A stretch of DNA of 64,000 nt from Bacteroidales bacterium (GTDB lineage: Bacteria > Bacteroidota > Bacteroidia > Bacteroidales > Muribaculaceae). The notes under the pieces were generated by a model, which saw only the letters and a program-made list of their open reading frames with translations, was not told where the DNA came from and made no database searches. Positions 18,567 to 26,689 of the stretch are shown one piece after another (the first letter of the stretch is position 1; every line of letters begins with the position of its first letter). The stretch is from positions 31,239 to 95,238 of the forward strand of contig SFEA01000005.1 in NCBI GenBank assembly GCA_004557385.1, given 5' to 3'. The position numbers and the translations under genes are program-made.

Positions 18567-18893
18567 ATGAAAGAAAAACAAGAAGTACAACGCGAAGAAC
18601 TTATCACACTTGAAGAAGAATTGGAGCTTATTAAGCAGATTCGACAATCGCCAGACGACTGCGAGGCTGCAAAGCAAAAACTATTATTTGCAAATCAAAG
18701 ATTTGTACGTGTGATAGCAGAGAGATATGCCACCGACGAGCAGCAGACGAAAATACTTGTTGCTGAGGGCAATAAGGGGCTACTCTACGCCGTTGAAAAA
18801 TATGATGAGACAAAAGGGTATAAATTCATAAGTTATGCTCTGTACTGGATTAAAGAATCAATTAAACAATATATCATGAATAACTCTAATTGA
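18567..18893 (+). CDS. Orphan sigma-70 region 1.2-2 protein (no regions 3 and 4)
   Basis: 108 residues from ATG 18567. REELITLEEELELIKQIRQ matches region 1.2 of the primary sigma factor of Bacteroidota. LLFANQRFVRVIAERY, LVAEGNKGLLYAVEKYDETK and GYKFISYALYWIKESIKQYI match regions 2.1-2.4, including the core-binding helix and the -10 recognition/melting helix with its aromatic and Trp residues. The protein stops after region 2.4: the segment that would start region 3 is replaced by MNNSN and a stop. It is therefore either a decayed sigma factor or a stand-alone region-2 module that could bind core polymerase. It sits 3 bp before the nuclease-like gene and is AT-rich like the rest of the cassette. 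Confidence 0.75.
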   Translation: MKEKQEVQREELITLEEELELIKQIRQSPDDCEAAKQKLLFANQRFVRVIAERYATDEQQTKILVAEGNKGLLYAVEKYDETKGYKFISYALYWIKESIKQYIMNNSN

Positions 18894-18896
18894 AGT

Positions 18897-19826
18897 ATGG
18901 CAACAAAAAGAAAAATCTCAGATGATGAATTTTGGAAGAAACTGACTGAAGGCGAATACAAAGAAATTATAGCCTTTGCGTCGAAACGTGAAAATGAGTT
19001 GGATGTTCAAGTTAGAGATAACTATTTGAATATCTACTATCGAGGGGGAAACTTGTTAAAAATCAGTCCTCAAGACCTTTATTTCGATGAGTTCTATTTT
19101 CATCGTGGAGCCAAAGATATGCGTAAAACTCGCTTGAAAGAAAAAGCTAACGACATGGACAAAGAGTGTACTGAGCGTTGGGAATCTTACAAAGAACAAC
19201 GAAAGGAAATGTTGGACATCCTTAAAAACGGTGGAGGTATGCCAATTTATAGTGCAAAGATGAAGAACATTATGGATGGGTGGGAAAAAGATCTTAACAC
19301 GATAGGTCTCAACCATGATGAAAAGAATGCCCAACAGCAAATATCAATGAATAACAGAGGTGCCACCGACTACACTGTTGTGGATTTGGAATATGCTGTA
19401 AGCAGGACATCGTCGTTCTGCTACAATGGTAAATTAAACAAGAAGGTGCCGCGTTTTGATATTATCGCTGTTGATAAATCCGGCCAGTTGTATGTGATAG
19501 AATTAAAAACCGGATTTGATGCAATTGATGGATGTTCGGGCATTCGCGCCCACATGGATTGCTTTGTTCACTCTATTGGACGTGACTCCAAAAACGATTT
19601 CGTAAATGAAATGTACGAGTTATTGGGGCAGAAACAGGAATTAAACCTGATAGACAAAAATGTATTTATTGACAAGACTAAGAAACCTAAATTCATTTTC
19701 GCCTTCTCTGAGAAGGTGAAAGGAAAGCGCTGTTACGATGAATTTGTCGAAGAATGCAAAAAGATAAGGTACAATGACGAAATAATATATGTAGGTAATG
19801 ATTATCAATTAAAAATAAAAAAATAA
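18897..19826 (+). CDS. PD-(D/E)XK nuclease superfamily-like protein
   Basis: 309 residues. A charged N-terminal half (1-150) is mostly helical with several Lys/Glu-rich segments. The C-terminal half carries a restriction-nuclease-like core: Glu165 in VVDLEYAV, Asp188 in PRFDIIAVD and the pair Glu202-x-Lys204 in LYVIELKTG, followed by a helix (IRAHMDCFVHSI). Spacing D-x13-E-x-K is normal for this superfamily, whose members cut DNA or RNA in repair or defence. The family is highly diverse, so nuclease activity and substrate are inference. It starts 3 bp after the sigma-like stop and ends 7 bp before the MBL gene, so the three form one tight unit. Confidence 0.72.
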   Translation: MATKRKISDDEFWKKLTEGEYKEIIAFASKRENELDVQVRDNYLNIYYRGGNLLKISPQDLYFDEFYFHRGAKDMRKTRLKEKANDMDKECTERWESYKEQRKEMLDILKNGGGMPIYSAKMKNIMDGWEKDLNTIGLNHDEKNAQQQISMNNRGATDYTVVDLEYAVSRTSSFCYNGKLNKKVPRFDIIAVDKSGQLYVIELKTGFDAIDGCSGIRAHMDCFVHSIGRDSKNDFVNEMYELLGQKQELNLIDKNVFIDKTKKPKFIFAFSEKVKGKRCYDEFVEECKKIRYNDEIIYVGNDYQLKIKK

Positions 19827-19833
19827 AAGATGT

Positions 19834-21684
19834 ATGAAGATAACAATCCATCGTGGCACTGACCAGATAGGCGGTTGCGTAACAGAGTATGAGCATGAAG
19901 GTTGGAAGTTGTTCGTCGATTATGGTGAACAATTACCAGGGTCGCCAAAGTCAAGTCCTTTAGATATTGAGGGCTTAACAAAAGGCGACCTGACAAAGAG
20001 TGCGCTACTCATCACGCACTATCATGGCGACCATATCGGTTGCATCAAGGATTTGCCCAAGGAGCTTCCTATGTATATGGGTGGACTTGGAAGAGATATA
20101 CAATTGGCTTATTCGGAACACATGTCGTATGTGGTTGAGGAGCAGAATTTGGTAATTGAGAGGCTGAAGGCGGCAGAAGCATTTCGTCCCGGACACCCGT
20201 TTTCAATAGGTCCATTCAAAGTTATGCCTTTGACAGTTGACCATTCTGCATTTGATGCCTACTCATTCAGAATTGAGGCAGATGGTGTAAGCGTATTTCA
20301 TACGGGCGATTTCCGCACCCATGGTTTTAGGAGTGGAAAGTTAGAAAAAATGCTTGAACAATATGTCGGTAAGGTTGATTATGTTGTTTGCGAGGGAACC
20401 AATGTGTCACGCCCTGATTCGACATCACGCACTGAAGCAGAAGTTCAAAAGGATTTTGAAATAGCACTTGGTCAGAAGATAGGTCATATTGTATATGTTT
20501 CATCAACCAATATCGACCGCTTGTTTTCGCTATATCACGCAGCTTTAAGAGCTGGCATGTTTTTCATTGTGGATGACTATCAGAAGCAGGTGATGGACAT
20601 CGTGGCAAAAAGCGATTCGTTGTGGAGTAAAGCCACACTGTATCAATATGGAAAATTCGAGCCAATGGCTCTGTACAGAAATGGCGATGAATTTACCGTC
20701 AACGACAAGTTCATAAAGACAATACAGGAAAAAGGATATATACTGATTGCACGCGCTAATCCCAGATTTGACAAACTCATCCAGGAACTTCCAGGCGAGA
20801 AGAAAAAATACCTTTCGATGTGGGACGGTTATATCAACAAGGATAAAGAGGCATACAATGAGGCATTGGCAAAGTCGGTGGGTAATGATTACGAGTATCT
20901 GCATACCAGCGGACACTGCGACATGAAGAGCATGCGTGAACTCTTCAGACGACTTCAGCCTAAAGCAATTATTCCTGTCCACACCAACAACCCCGATAAG
21001 TTTGCAGAGCAGTTCTGCGATGAGTGGCCAGTCATCAGACTGCATGATGGACAGTCTGTTGAGCCAATATCAACATCGATAGCAGATGCATGCAAATTAA
21101 GGGCGTTCTGTGCCAAGGAACTCGAAGGTGTAACCTATGATAGCATCAAGGATGGGGAACACGCATCTGGGCTTGATGAAAAATTCGTTGGTGCTTTCAA
21201 GTGCATGGATGCTGCCAAGTTCGTAATGGAGCATACGCTTTTTGGGCAGGATAAAGTTGTTGGCTATGAGATTGATGACGATGAAGATTTATCAGCATCA
21301 AAGAGGTTGACATTTGATGCTGACAAGAATCTTTTAGCTACATATACTCGTGGCGGTCATCAACCCGGCGGCGCCAAGTATCGGGAAGCATGCCGTTTTG
21401 CTCCGGGAGAGAAGGCGTTGGCGGTATTTCAGGCGCCTTATTATGCAGTTGTGCCTGTAAAGGTCGTCGGACCAATCACGCCTGAGTCTGAACGAGAAAG
21501 TTGGGAAATGAATGACCCTAAGGACTATTATGATTCTTATGAAGACTACGTGAATGACTGGGATGACTGGCATTGGGATTCTGTGGCTGTTCATCCATTG
21601 GTGAAGTTGAAGTCATGCTTTGAGCAAATGACCGATACGGAAGTTGTACCAAGAGTTTACCTCTTCCCATACCATAAACTATAA
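19834..21684 (+). CDS. RNase J/beta-CASP-like metallo-beta-lactamase-fold protein with extra C-terminal domain
   Basis: 616 residues. Metal-binding motif 2 is H62-Y-H64-G-D66-H67; further ligands are likely His137, Asp159 (FHTGDFRTHG) and His383 in AIIPVHTNN. An SGHCD element (TSGHCDMKSMRELFRRLQPK, residues 358-377) and E187GTNVSR fit the RNase J/beta-CASP arrangement. Residues beyond about 415 form an extra ~200-residue region with many acidic and aromatic residues (DPKDYYDSYEDYVNDWDDW) that I do not recognise. Known relatives are RNases or DNA/RNA processing nucleases, so a nucleic-acid substrate is likely. It is the last gene of the cassette. A 214-bp gap separates it from the next gene, which has its own promoter. 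Confidence 0.8.
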   Translation: MKITIHRGTDQIGGCVTEYEHEGWKLFVDYGEQLPGSPKSSPLDIEGLTKGDLTKSALLITHYHGDHIGCIKDLPKELPMYMGGLGRDIQLAYSEHMSYVVEEQNLVIERLKAAEAFRPGHPFSIGPFKVMPLTVDHSAFDAYSFRIEADGVSVFHTGDFRTHGFRSGKLEKMLEQYVGKVDYVVCEGTNVSRPDSTSRTEAEVQKDFEIALGQKIGHIVYVSSTNIDRLFSLYHAALRAGMFFIVDDYQKQVMDIVAKSDSLWSKATLYQYGKFEPMALYRNGDEFTVNDKFIKTIQEKGYILIARANPRFDKLIQELPGEKKKYLSMWDGYINKDKEAYNEALAKSVGNDYEYLHTSGHCDMKSMRELFRRLQPKAIIPVHTNNPDKFAEQFCDEWPVIRLHDGQSVEPISTSIADACKLRAFCAKELEGVTYDSIKDGEHASGLDEKFVGAFKCMDAAKFVMEHTLFGQDKVVGYEIDDDEDLSASKRLTFDADKNLLATYTRGGHQPGGAKYREACRFAPGEKALAVFQAPYYAVVPVKVVGPITPESERESWEMNDPKDYYDSYEDYVNDWDDWHWDSVAVHPLVKLKSCFEQMTDTEVVPRVYLFPYHKL

Positions 21685-21798
21685 GATAATAGGGATTTCT
21701 AACCGGCGACTAAAGAATACCGATGACGTTCATGCTGTAAGTGTCACGATATGGGAATTTCTTGTGGCGGGTGAGATGGTCACTGGCGAGGCAAGATA

Positions 21799-21829
21799 TT
21801 GCACAAGCCAAACATTTGAGTTATCTTTG
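21799..21829 (+). promoter_or_regulatory. Promoter of the DUF5606-type gene
   Basis: TTG (21799-21801), 20-nt spacer, TATCTTTG (21822-21829), about 70 nt before the start codon. It shows that the downstream housekeeping gene is transcribed independently of the cassette. Confidence 0.65.
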
Positions 21830-21898
21830 CAGCTGCGTTGCCGAACGATGTGGCGGCGGAAATTTTATTAACGAACAATAGAAAACAATAGAAGAACT

Positions 21899-22324
21899 AT
21901 GTTGAAGAAAATACTGTCGATATCAGGCAAGCCAGGTCTCTACAAACTGGTTTCGTATGGCAAGAATATGATTATTGTTGAAAACCTCAGCGAAAAGAAG
22001 CGCATTCCGGCTTACACCCGCGACAAGATTGTGTCGCTTGGCGATATTGCCATCTACACTTATGGCGAGGAAGTGCCTTTGGCAAAAGTGTTCACCACCG
22101 TTTACGAGAAGCACGAAGGCAAGGCAATTGATGCTAAGCAATACACCACACCTGAGAGCCTTCAGGCATTTATGACCGAGGCGTTGCCCGACTACGACCA
22201 AGAACGTGTGTATAACAACGACATCAAGAAAATCATCTCGTGGTATAACTTGCTGCTTGCTGCCGGCTACACCAAGTTTGAAGAAGAAGCTGAAGAAGCT
22301 GCTGAAGGCGAAGAAGCAAAATAA
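21899..22324 (+). CDS. DUF5606-type conserved protein of Bacteroidota
   Basis: 141 residues. The N-terminal ~55 residues (MLKKILSISGKPGLYKLVSY, MIIVENLSEKKRIPAY) form a small SH3-like beta domain, and a helical segment (ESLQAFMTEALPDYDQERVY, IKKIISWYNLLLAAG) and an acidic tail (EEEAEEAAEGEEAK) follow. This order is the one I associate with the DUF5606 family, widespread in Bacteroidales and without assigned function. Cytosolic, no signal peptide. Confidence 0.7.
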   Translation: MLKKILSISGKPGLYKLVSYGKNMIIVENLSEKKRIPAYTRDKIVSLGDIAIYTYGEEVPLAKVFTTVYEKHEGKAIDAKQYTTPESLQAFMTEALPDYDQERVYNNDIKKIISWYNLLLAAGYTKFEEEAEEAAEGEEAK

Positions 22325-22494
22325 GAGAGATAACGATTAAAGCAGCCTTCACCTCGTGTTGGGTGATGGCAACATTGATAAAGCGAAGGAGCCAAGAGTC
22401 TTGCGACGATTGCCAAGGGCTGATGAGTTTGCCCGTGCACAATCGGTTGGACTTTCGGCTCTTTTTTATGATTGGAAAAATGCAGCGCAGAGAA

Positions 22495-23052
22495 ATGATG
22501 GCTAAAAGAAACAGGGCATTACGGCAAATGAGCCTGATGGCGTGGGTGCTGGCTATGGCATTGGCAATGGCATCGTGCCACTCGTCGCGCAAGGTTGTCA
22601 CCGACGATGTGTATCAGCCTGGCACCGAGCAAACCGGCGGTAAGCGTTGGCATGCCGGAATTGTGCTCGAACCGTCGGACAACGAGCGCCTCTACGATGA
22701 GGTGGAGAAATGGTTGGGTGTGCCTTATCGCTACGGCGGCACCACTCGCAGCGGTGTGGACTGCTCGGGATTGGTGTGTGAGATTTACAAGCAGGTGTAT
22801 GGCATGGGACTGCAGCGCAATTCTGCCAAGATACTGCAAATCAACTGCAAAGAGATTTCGAAAAACGACCTTCGTGAGGGCGACTTGGTGTTTTTCTCAT
22901 CGCAAAAGTCGAAAGCGAAAATCAACCATGTGGGCATCTATCTCAAGAGCAACAAGTTTGTGCACGCCGGCTCGAAAGGGGTGGTCGTCGACTCGCTCGG
23001 CATGGCATATTATCAGCGCCATTATGTGGCGTCGGGCAGGGTGAAGCGCTGA
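22495..23052 (+). CDS. NlpC/P60 (C40) cell-wall peptidase lipoprotein
   Basis: 185 residues from ATG 22495 (22498 equally possible). The n-region KRNRALRQ, hydrophobic MSLMAWVLAMALAM and lipobox ASC give a lipoprotein. The catalytic domain has Cys in SGVDCSGLVCEIY, His in KINHVGIYL and a third polar residue near FVHAGSKG, as in gamma-D-glutamyl-diamino-acid endopeptidases that cleave peptidoglycan stem peptides. In-frame GTG 22363 would place 44 non-conserved residues before the signal peptide, so it is not used. It ends about 108 bp before aroE. Confidence 0.87.
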   Translation: MMAKRNRALRQMSLMAWVLAMALAMASCHSSRKVVTDDVYQPGTEQTGGKRWHAGIVLEPSDNERLYDEVEKWLGVPYRYGGTTRSGVDCSGLVCEIYKQVYGMGLQRNSAKILQINCKEISKNDLREGDLVFFSSQKSKAKINHVGIYLKSNKFVHAGSKGVVVDSLGMAYYQRHYVASGRVKR

Positions 23053-23159
23053 GGCTTTTTGCCTTTCGGCTCGTGCGATGTTCCAAAAAGACCAATTTTG
23101 TTGCAAAAATGCCAATAAAGCACTATTTTTGCGTGTAACTTTAAAAAGATAATAATCAT

Positions 23160-23912
23160 ATGGCGCACCCAGAAAAACTCTACGGACTGCTTGGCTATCC
23201 GTTGGTACATTCGTTTTCGCAAAACTATTTTAACCAGAAATTTGAGTCGGAGAATATTGATGCAGAATACATCAATTTTGAGATTCCCGACGTTGGTATG
23301 CTCATGGAGGTAGTTGCCGAGAACGAGAACCTCAATGGCTTGAACGTAACCATTCCGTATAAGGAGCAAGTGATTCCGTTCCTCGACGAAATCGACCAGG
23401 CAGCGAGCGAGGTGGGTGCAGTGAATGTGATTAAGTTCATCCGTGGCAAGGACGGATTGCGCCTGAAGGGCTATAATTCCGACATCATCGGGTTCACCGA
23501 TTCCATCAAGTCGTTGCTGAAGCCTCATCATCAGTCGGCGCTTGTGCTGGGCACCGGTGGCGCAGCCAAGGCGGTGAGCTACTCGCTGCGCAAGTTGGGG
23601 CTCGAGGTGCAGCTGGTGTCGCGCCGCAAGTCGGCTAACACACTTGTCTATGAGGAGCTTACGAAGAACGACCTTAAGACACACAAGGTGATTGTGAACA
23701 CCACCCCGTTGGGCATGTACCCTAATGTGGACACTTGCCCCGACATTCCATATCGCTATCTCACATCGCAGCATCTGTGCTACGACCTGATATATAACCC
23801 CGACGAAACGCTGTTCCTGAAGAATTCGCGCCTCGCAGGTGCGCAGGTTAAGAATGGGTTGGAAATGCTTCTTCTTCAAGCATTTGCGTCGTACAGCATC
23901 TGGAATCAGTGA
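23160..23912 (+). CDS. aroE: Shikimate dehydrogenase
   Basis: 250 residues. Reduces 3-dehydroshikimate with NADPH in aromatic amino-acid synthesis. The substrate domain shows GYPLVHSFSQNYFN and the catalytic Lys in NVTIPYKEQVIPFLD; the Rossmann motif is VLGTGGAAKAVSYSLRK; NTTPLGMYP and GLEMLLLQA near the C-terminus are family hallmarks. The slightly short length is normal for Bacteroidota. TAACTTTA (23136-23143) is a plausible -7 element 17 nt before the start, without an obvious -33. Confidence 0.94.
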   Translation: MAHPEKLYGLLGYPLVHSFSQNYFNQKFESENIDAEYINFEIPDVGMLMEVVAENENLNGLNVTIPYKEQVIPFLDEIDQAASEVGAVNVIKFIRGKDGLRLKGYNSDIIGFTDSIKSLLKPHHQSALVLGTGGAAKAVSYSLRKLGLEVQLVSRRKSANTLVYEELTKNDLKTHKVIVNTTPLGMYPNVDTCPDIPYRYLTSQHLCYDLIYNPDETLFLKNSRLAGAQVKNGLEMLLLQAFASYSIWNQ

Positions 23913-24020
23913 TTCGTGCCCTGTGCGCAGCGTAATGGCGTGCGATTAAGTGGTGCGCGGTGTGATGGCACGATGCCATTCGTGTGAAAAAATCAATAAA
24001 AAAATTAGATTCTCGTAGTA

Positions 24021-26066
24021 ATGTCGATATATCGTTCTGCATTGTCGCGAGTGCCGTTGCTGAGGTTGCTCTTGCCGTTTGTGGCAGGGGTGATGGCTTG
24101 CGGCGCTTTAGGGCAATCGGCAGTGTGGATGTCGGCATTGGTTGGCATTGCTTCGATGGAGTTGGCTGCGTGGCTTCGTTGGCGGTGCAGTGCCATGGCA
24201 AGGCATCGCTATTCAATTGCGGCGATAGCAGGATTGGCATTTGCGCTTGGCATTGCTGACGCGTGGCTCAATCAGCCGCCGCAGTTGGGCGAACGGTTCT
24301 CAGCCGATGAACCCGTCGTCGGAGTTGTCACGAAGATAAGGCAGAACGAACTTTCGACGTCGCTGCTTGTGCGCACATCGCAGGTGGGCGTGGTGTCGGT
24401 GCTCGTCAGGGGCAATCAATATGGCTACGCCGAAGGCGATTTGATTGCGTTTAAGCCGCGCCTTGAGCGCATACGCAATATGGGCAACCCATGGGAATTT
24501 GATTATGCACAATATATGCTCAGGCAGTCGGTGGCATACACTCAGCATGTGGCTGAAGCCTCCGAGATGGTGGTGACGGGCAAGTCGAAATCGCCGTATT
24601 ATGCCTTGCAGAGCGTGCGTCGCGCGGCGAGGGCGATGATTTATAATTCTTGTTTGAGCAGCGAGTCAAAACCGCTGCTGGCTGCATTGCTGCTTGGCTA
24701 CGGCAGCGACATCACGCCCGAGATGCGGCAAGCGATGTCGGCGGCAGGCTTGTCGCACGTGGTGGCTTTGAGCGGATTGCATGTGGGCATGGTGGCAATG
24801 CTGGTGGCGTGGCTGCTGATGCCGCTGCTGCGAGGCGGGCGGCTGCGCACACGCGTGGCTTGCTGCGCCGCCGGAGTGATGTTGTTTGCGCTGTTCACCG
24901 GGCTTGCGCCATCGGTGTGCCGAGCCGCTGTGATGATGGTGTTTGCCTCGTTGGCGGTGCTCGCCAACCGCCGAGCCTTGAGCGCCAATGCCGTGGCTGG
25001 TGCCGCGCTGTGCATTGTTGTGCTGTCGCCTGCGGCTATTTACGATGGCGGTTTTCTGCTCAGCTTCGTGTCGGTGACGGCAATGATTGTTGTTCTGCCC
25101 CGATTCGCGGCAGCCATGAGCGAATGGCACCCGGCATTGCGTTATGCAGTGGCATGCATGGCGGTTTCGGTTGTGGCTGCAGCGGCTACGTCGGCGCTTA
25201 CGGCATATCTTTTCCATACAGTTTCGATGGCTTCGGTGTTTACCAACCTTTTGGTGCTGCCACTGCTGCCGGTGTATATGGCATTGTCGGCGCTGTATGT
25301 GTTGCTGCTTATGGCAGGAATTGATTTTTCGGCACTTGCGGCGATAATAGGTGCGTTGTCGCACGCCTTTGTGTGGCTGTGCCGAGTGGTGGGCAGTTGT
25401 GATTTTCTTCACATCGAAAACGTGTGGATAAGCACAAGTGAGGTGGTGCTGTGCTACGGCGCCATGGCATCGGCAACGCTGCTGTATTTTCAACGCCGAT
25501 TGGCGTGTACAGTGGCAACATGCGCCCTGCTGACGGCGTGCGCCGGCATACATATATATAATGTGTATAGCACACCTCGCGAGGGTGTGATAGTGCTTAA
25601 TGCCTACGACAGCACTCCGGTGTTTTATTTCGCCGATGGCGAGGCGCGTGTGTGGTGCCCCGACTATGAAATCGACCTTGAAGAATTTGCCCGAAGGCAC
25701 CGGTCGATGCTCAGCCGCCTGGGCATTGAGCACGTAGCCATGGCAGCACCCGGCAGCGATATGGGCGGCAGTTGCTTCGGTGACAATTTCGCGTGCATTG
25801 CCGGATGGAAATTCGTGTCGATTGGTAGCCGCAGCGACATCAGGCGAGGCGGGTTGGCGGCTGCCGGACCCGATTATGTGATTCTTCCGAAGAATTGCCG
25901 CCGTGATGTGGCGCTGAAGGCGGCGTCGCTGCCCGAAGCCGATGTGGTGGTGTCGGGGGCAATGTGGCAGGACGAGCGCGAAGCACTCGAGGGCGAGTTG
26001 CGCAAAGCCGGAGTGCGCTTGCATTCGCTCGCCAATGAAGGCGCCATTGTGCTCGACCCCAAATGA
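24021..26066 (+). CDS. comEC: ComEC/Rec2-family DNA-uptake channel protein
   Basis: 681 residues and about ten membrane helices. The N-terminal DUF4131-like region (residues 60-190, with OB-fold strands ELSTSLLVRTSQVGVVSVLV) precedes the competence domain (LSSESKPLLAALLLGYGSDI, ALSGLHVGMVAMLVAWLLMP, GLAPSVCRAAVMMVF). The family forms the inner-membrane channel for single-stranded DNA import. The C-terminal ~150 residues are soluble but lack the HxHxDH signature of the metallo-beta-lactamase domain found in many ComEC proteins; a degenerate version is possible. Competence in this organism is not established. Confidence 0.85.
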   Translation: MSIYRSALSRVPLLRLLLPFVAGVMACGALGQSAVWMSALVGIASMELAAWLRWRCSAMARHRYSIAAIAGLAFALGIADAWLNQPPQLGERFSADEPVVGVVTKIRQNELSTSLLVRTSQVGVVSVLVRGNQYGYAEGDLIAFKPRLERIRNMGNPWEFDYAQYMLRQSVAYTQHVAEASEMVVTGKSKSPYYALQSVRRAARAMIYNSCLSSESKPLLAALLLGYGSDITPEMRQAMSAAGLSHVVALSGLHVGMVAMLVAWLLMPLLRGGRLRTRVACCAAGVMLFALFTGLAPSVCRAAVMMVFASLAVLANRRALSANAVAGAALCIVVLSPAAIYDGGFLLSFVSVTAMIVVLPRFAAAMSEWHPALRYAVACMAVSVVAAAATSALTAYLFHTVSMASVFTNLLVLPLLPVYMALSALYVLLLMAGIDFSALAAIIGALSHAFVWLCRVVGSCDFLHIENVWISTSEVVLCYGAMASATLLYFQRRLACTVATCALLTACAGIHIYNVYSTPREGVIVLNAYDSTPVFYFADGEARVWCPDYEIDLEEFARRHRSMLSRLGIEHVAMAAPGSDMGGSCFGDNFACIAGWKFVSIGSRSDIRRGGLAAAGPDYVILPKNCRRDVALKAASLPEADVVVSGAMWQDEREALEGELRKAGVRLHSLANEGAIVLDPK

Positions 26067-26151
26067 TATAACGCAATGATTGCCGCGCCATTGTGTGACT
26101 TTCGGCGACAAATAAAAATTGAAGAAATTGCACCGTAACTTGCCAAAACTC

Positions 26152-26182
26152 TTGTAGATATGGAATAAAAAACGTAAATTTG
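26152..26182 (+). promoter_or_regulatory. Promoter upstream of rpsU
   Basis: TTG (26152-26154), 20-nt spacer, TAAATTTG (26175-26182). It would give a leader of about 230 nt before rpsU. Nothing else was recognised in the 353-bp gap 26067-26419. Confidence 0.65.
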
Positions 26183-26419
26183 CGTCCGATTTCTGCCGAT
26201 GGTCGGCAGCAACGCCCTAAACATAGAGAGGAGGTTGTGTATAAATCAACACGATAAATAGTTAAGAAACAGTTATTTACATATTGATTAAACGAAATCC
26301 GACGCGGTGCTGCATCGCGGCAAGCCATTGTGGGCAGATTGCGTTCAATGGCATGCAAAAGCAGCAAACAATTAATTAAACAGAATTAAATAACAAACAA
26401 AAAATAAATTTTTAATACA

Positions 26420-26611
26420 ATGATTATCGTACAAGTTAAGGAAGGCGAAAACATCGAAAAAGCCCTTAAGAAGTTTAAGAGAAAATATGAAAAGACAGGC
26501 ATCGTGAAGGAATTGCGTTCACGTCAAGCCTTTGAAAAGCCATCGGTTACCAACCGCAAGAAGATGATGAAGGCTGTATATGTTCAAAAACTTCGTCAAG
26601 GCGAAGAATAA
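26420..26611 (+). CDS. rpsU: 30S ribosomal protein S21
   Basis: 63 residues, full length for S21. MIIVQVKEGENIEKALKKFK and the basic C-terminal part (KKMMKAVYVQKLRQ) are typical. S21 sits near the 16S 3' end and affects mRNA start selection; in Bacteroidota it helps sequester the anti-SD, consistent with the lack of SD sequences here. It heads the block leading to the RNA polymerase operon. Confidence 0.95.
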   Translation: MIIVQVKEGENIEKALKKFKRKYEKTGIVKELRSRQAFEKPSVTNRKKMMKAVYVQKLRQGEE

Positions 26612-26628
26612 AAAAACCTACGAAAGAA

Positions 26629-26660
26629 TTTGTAAAACTCAAATAATAATTGTATATTCG
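26629..26660 (+). promoter_or_regulatory. Promoter of the xer-hpf pair
   Basis: TTTG (26629-26632), 20-nt spacer, TATATTCG (26653-26660), about 30 nt before the recombinase start. Confidence 0.5.
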
Positions 26661-26689
26661 CTTGTGATAACATAAATCACTTCGGATAT

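Noticed and set aside
24666..26111. 481-codon open frame antisense to comEC
   Set aside because: His/Arg/Gln-rich low-complexity translation typical of shadow frames; the sense frame has clear membrane helices and family motifs.
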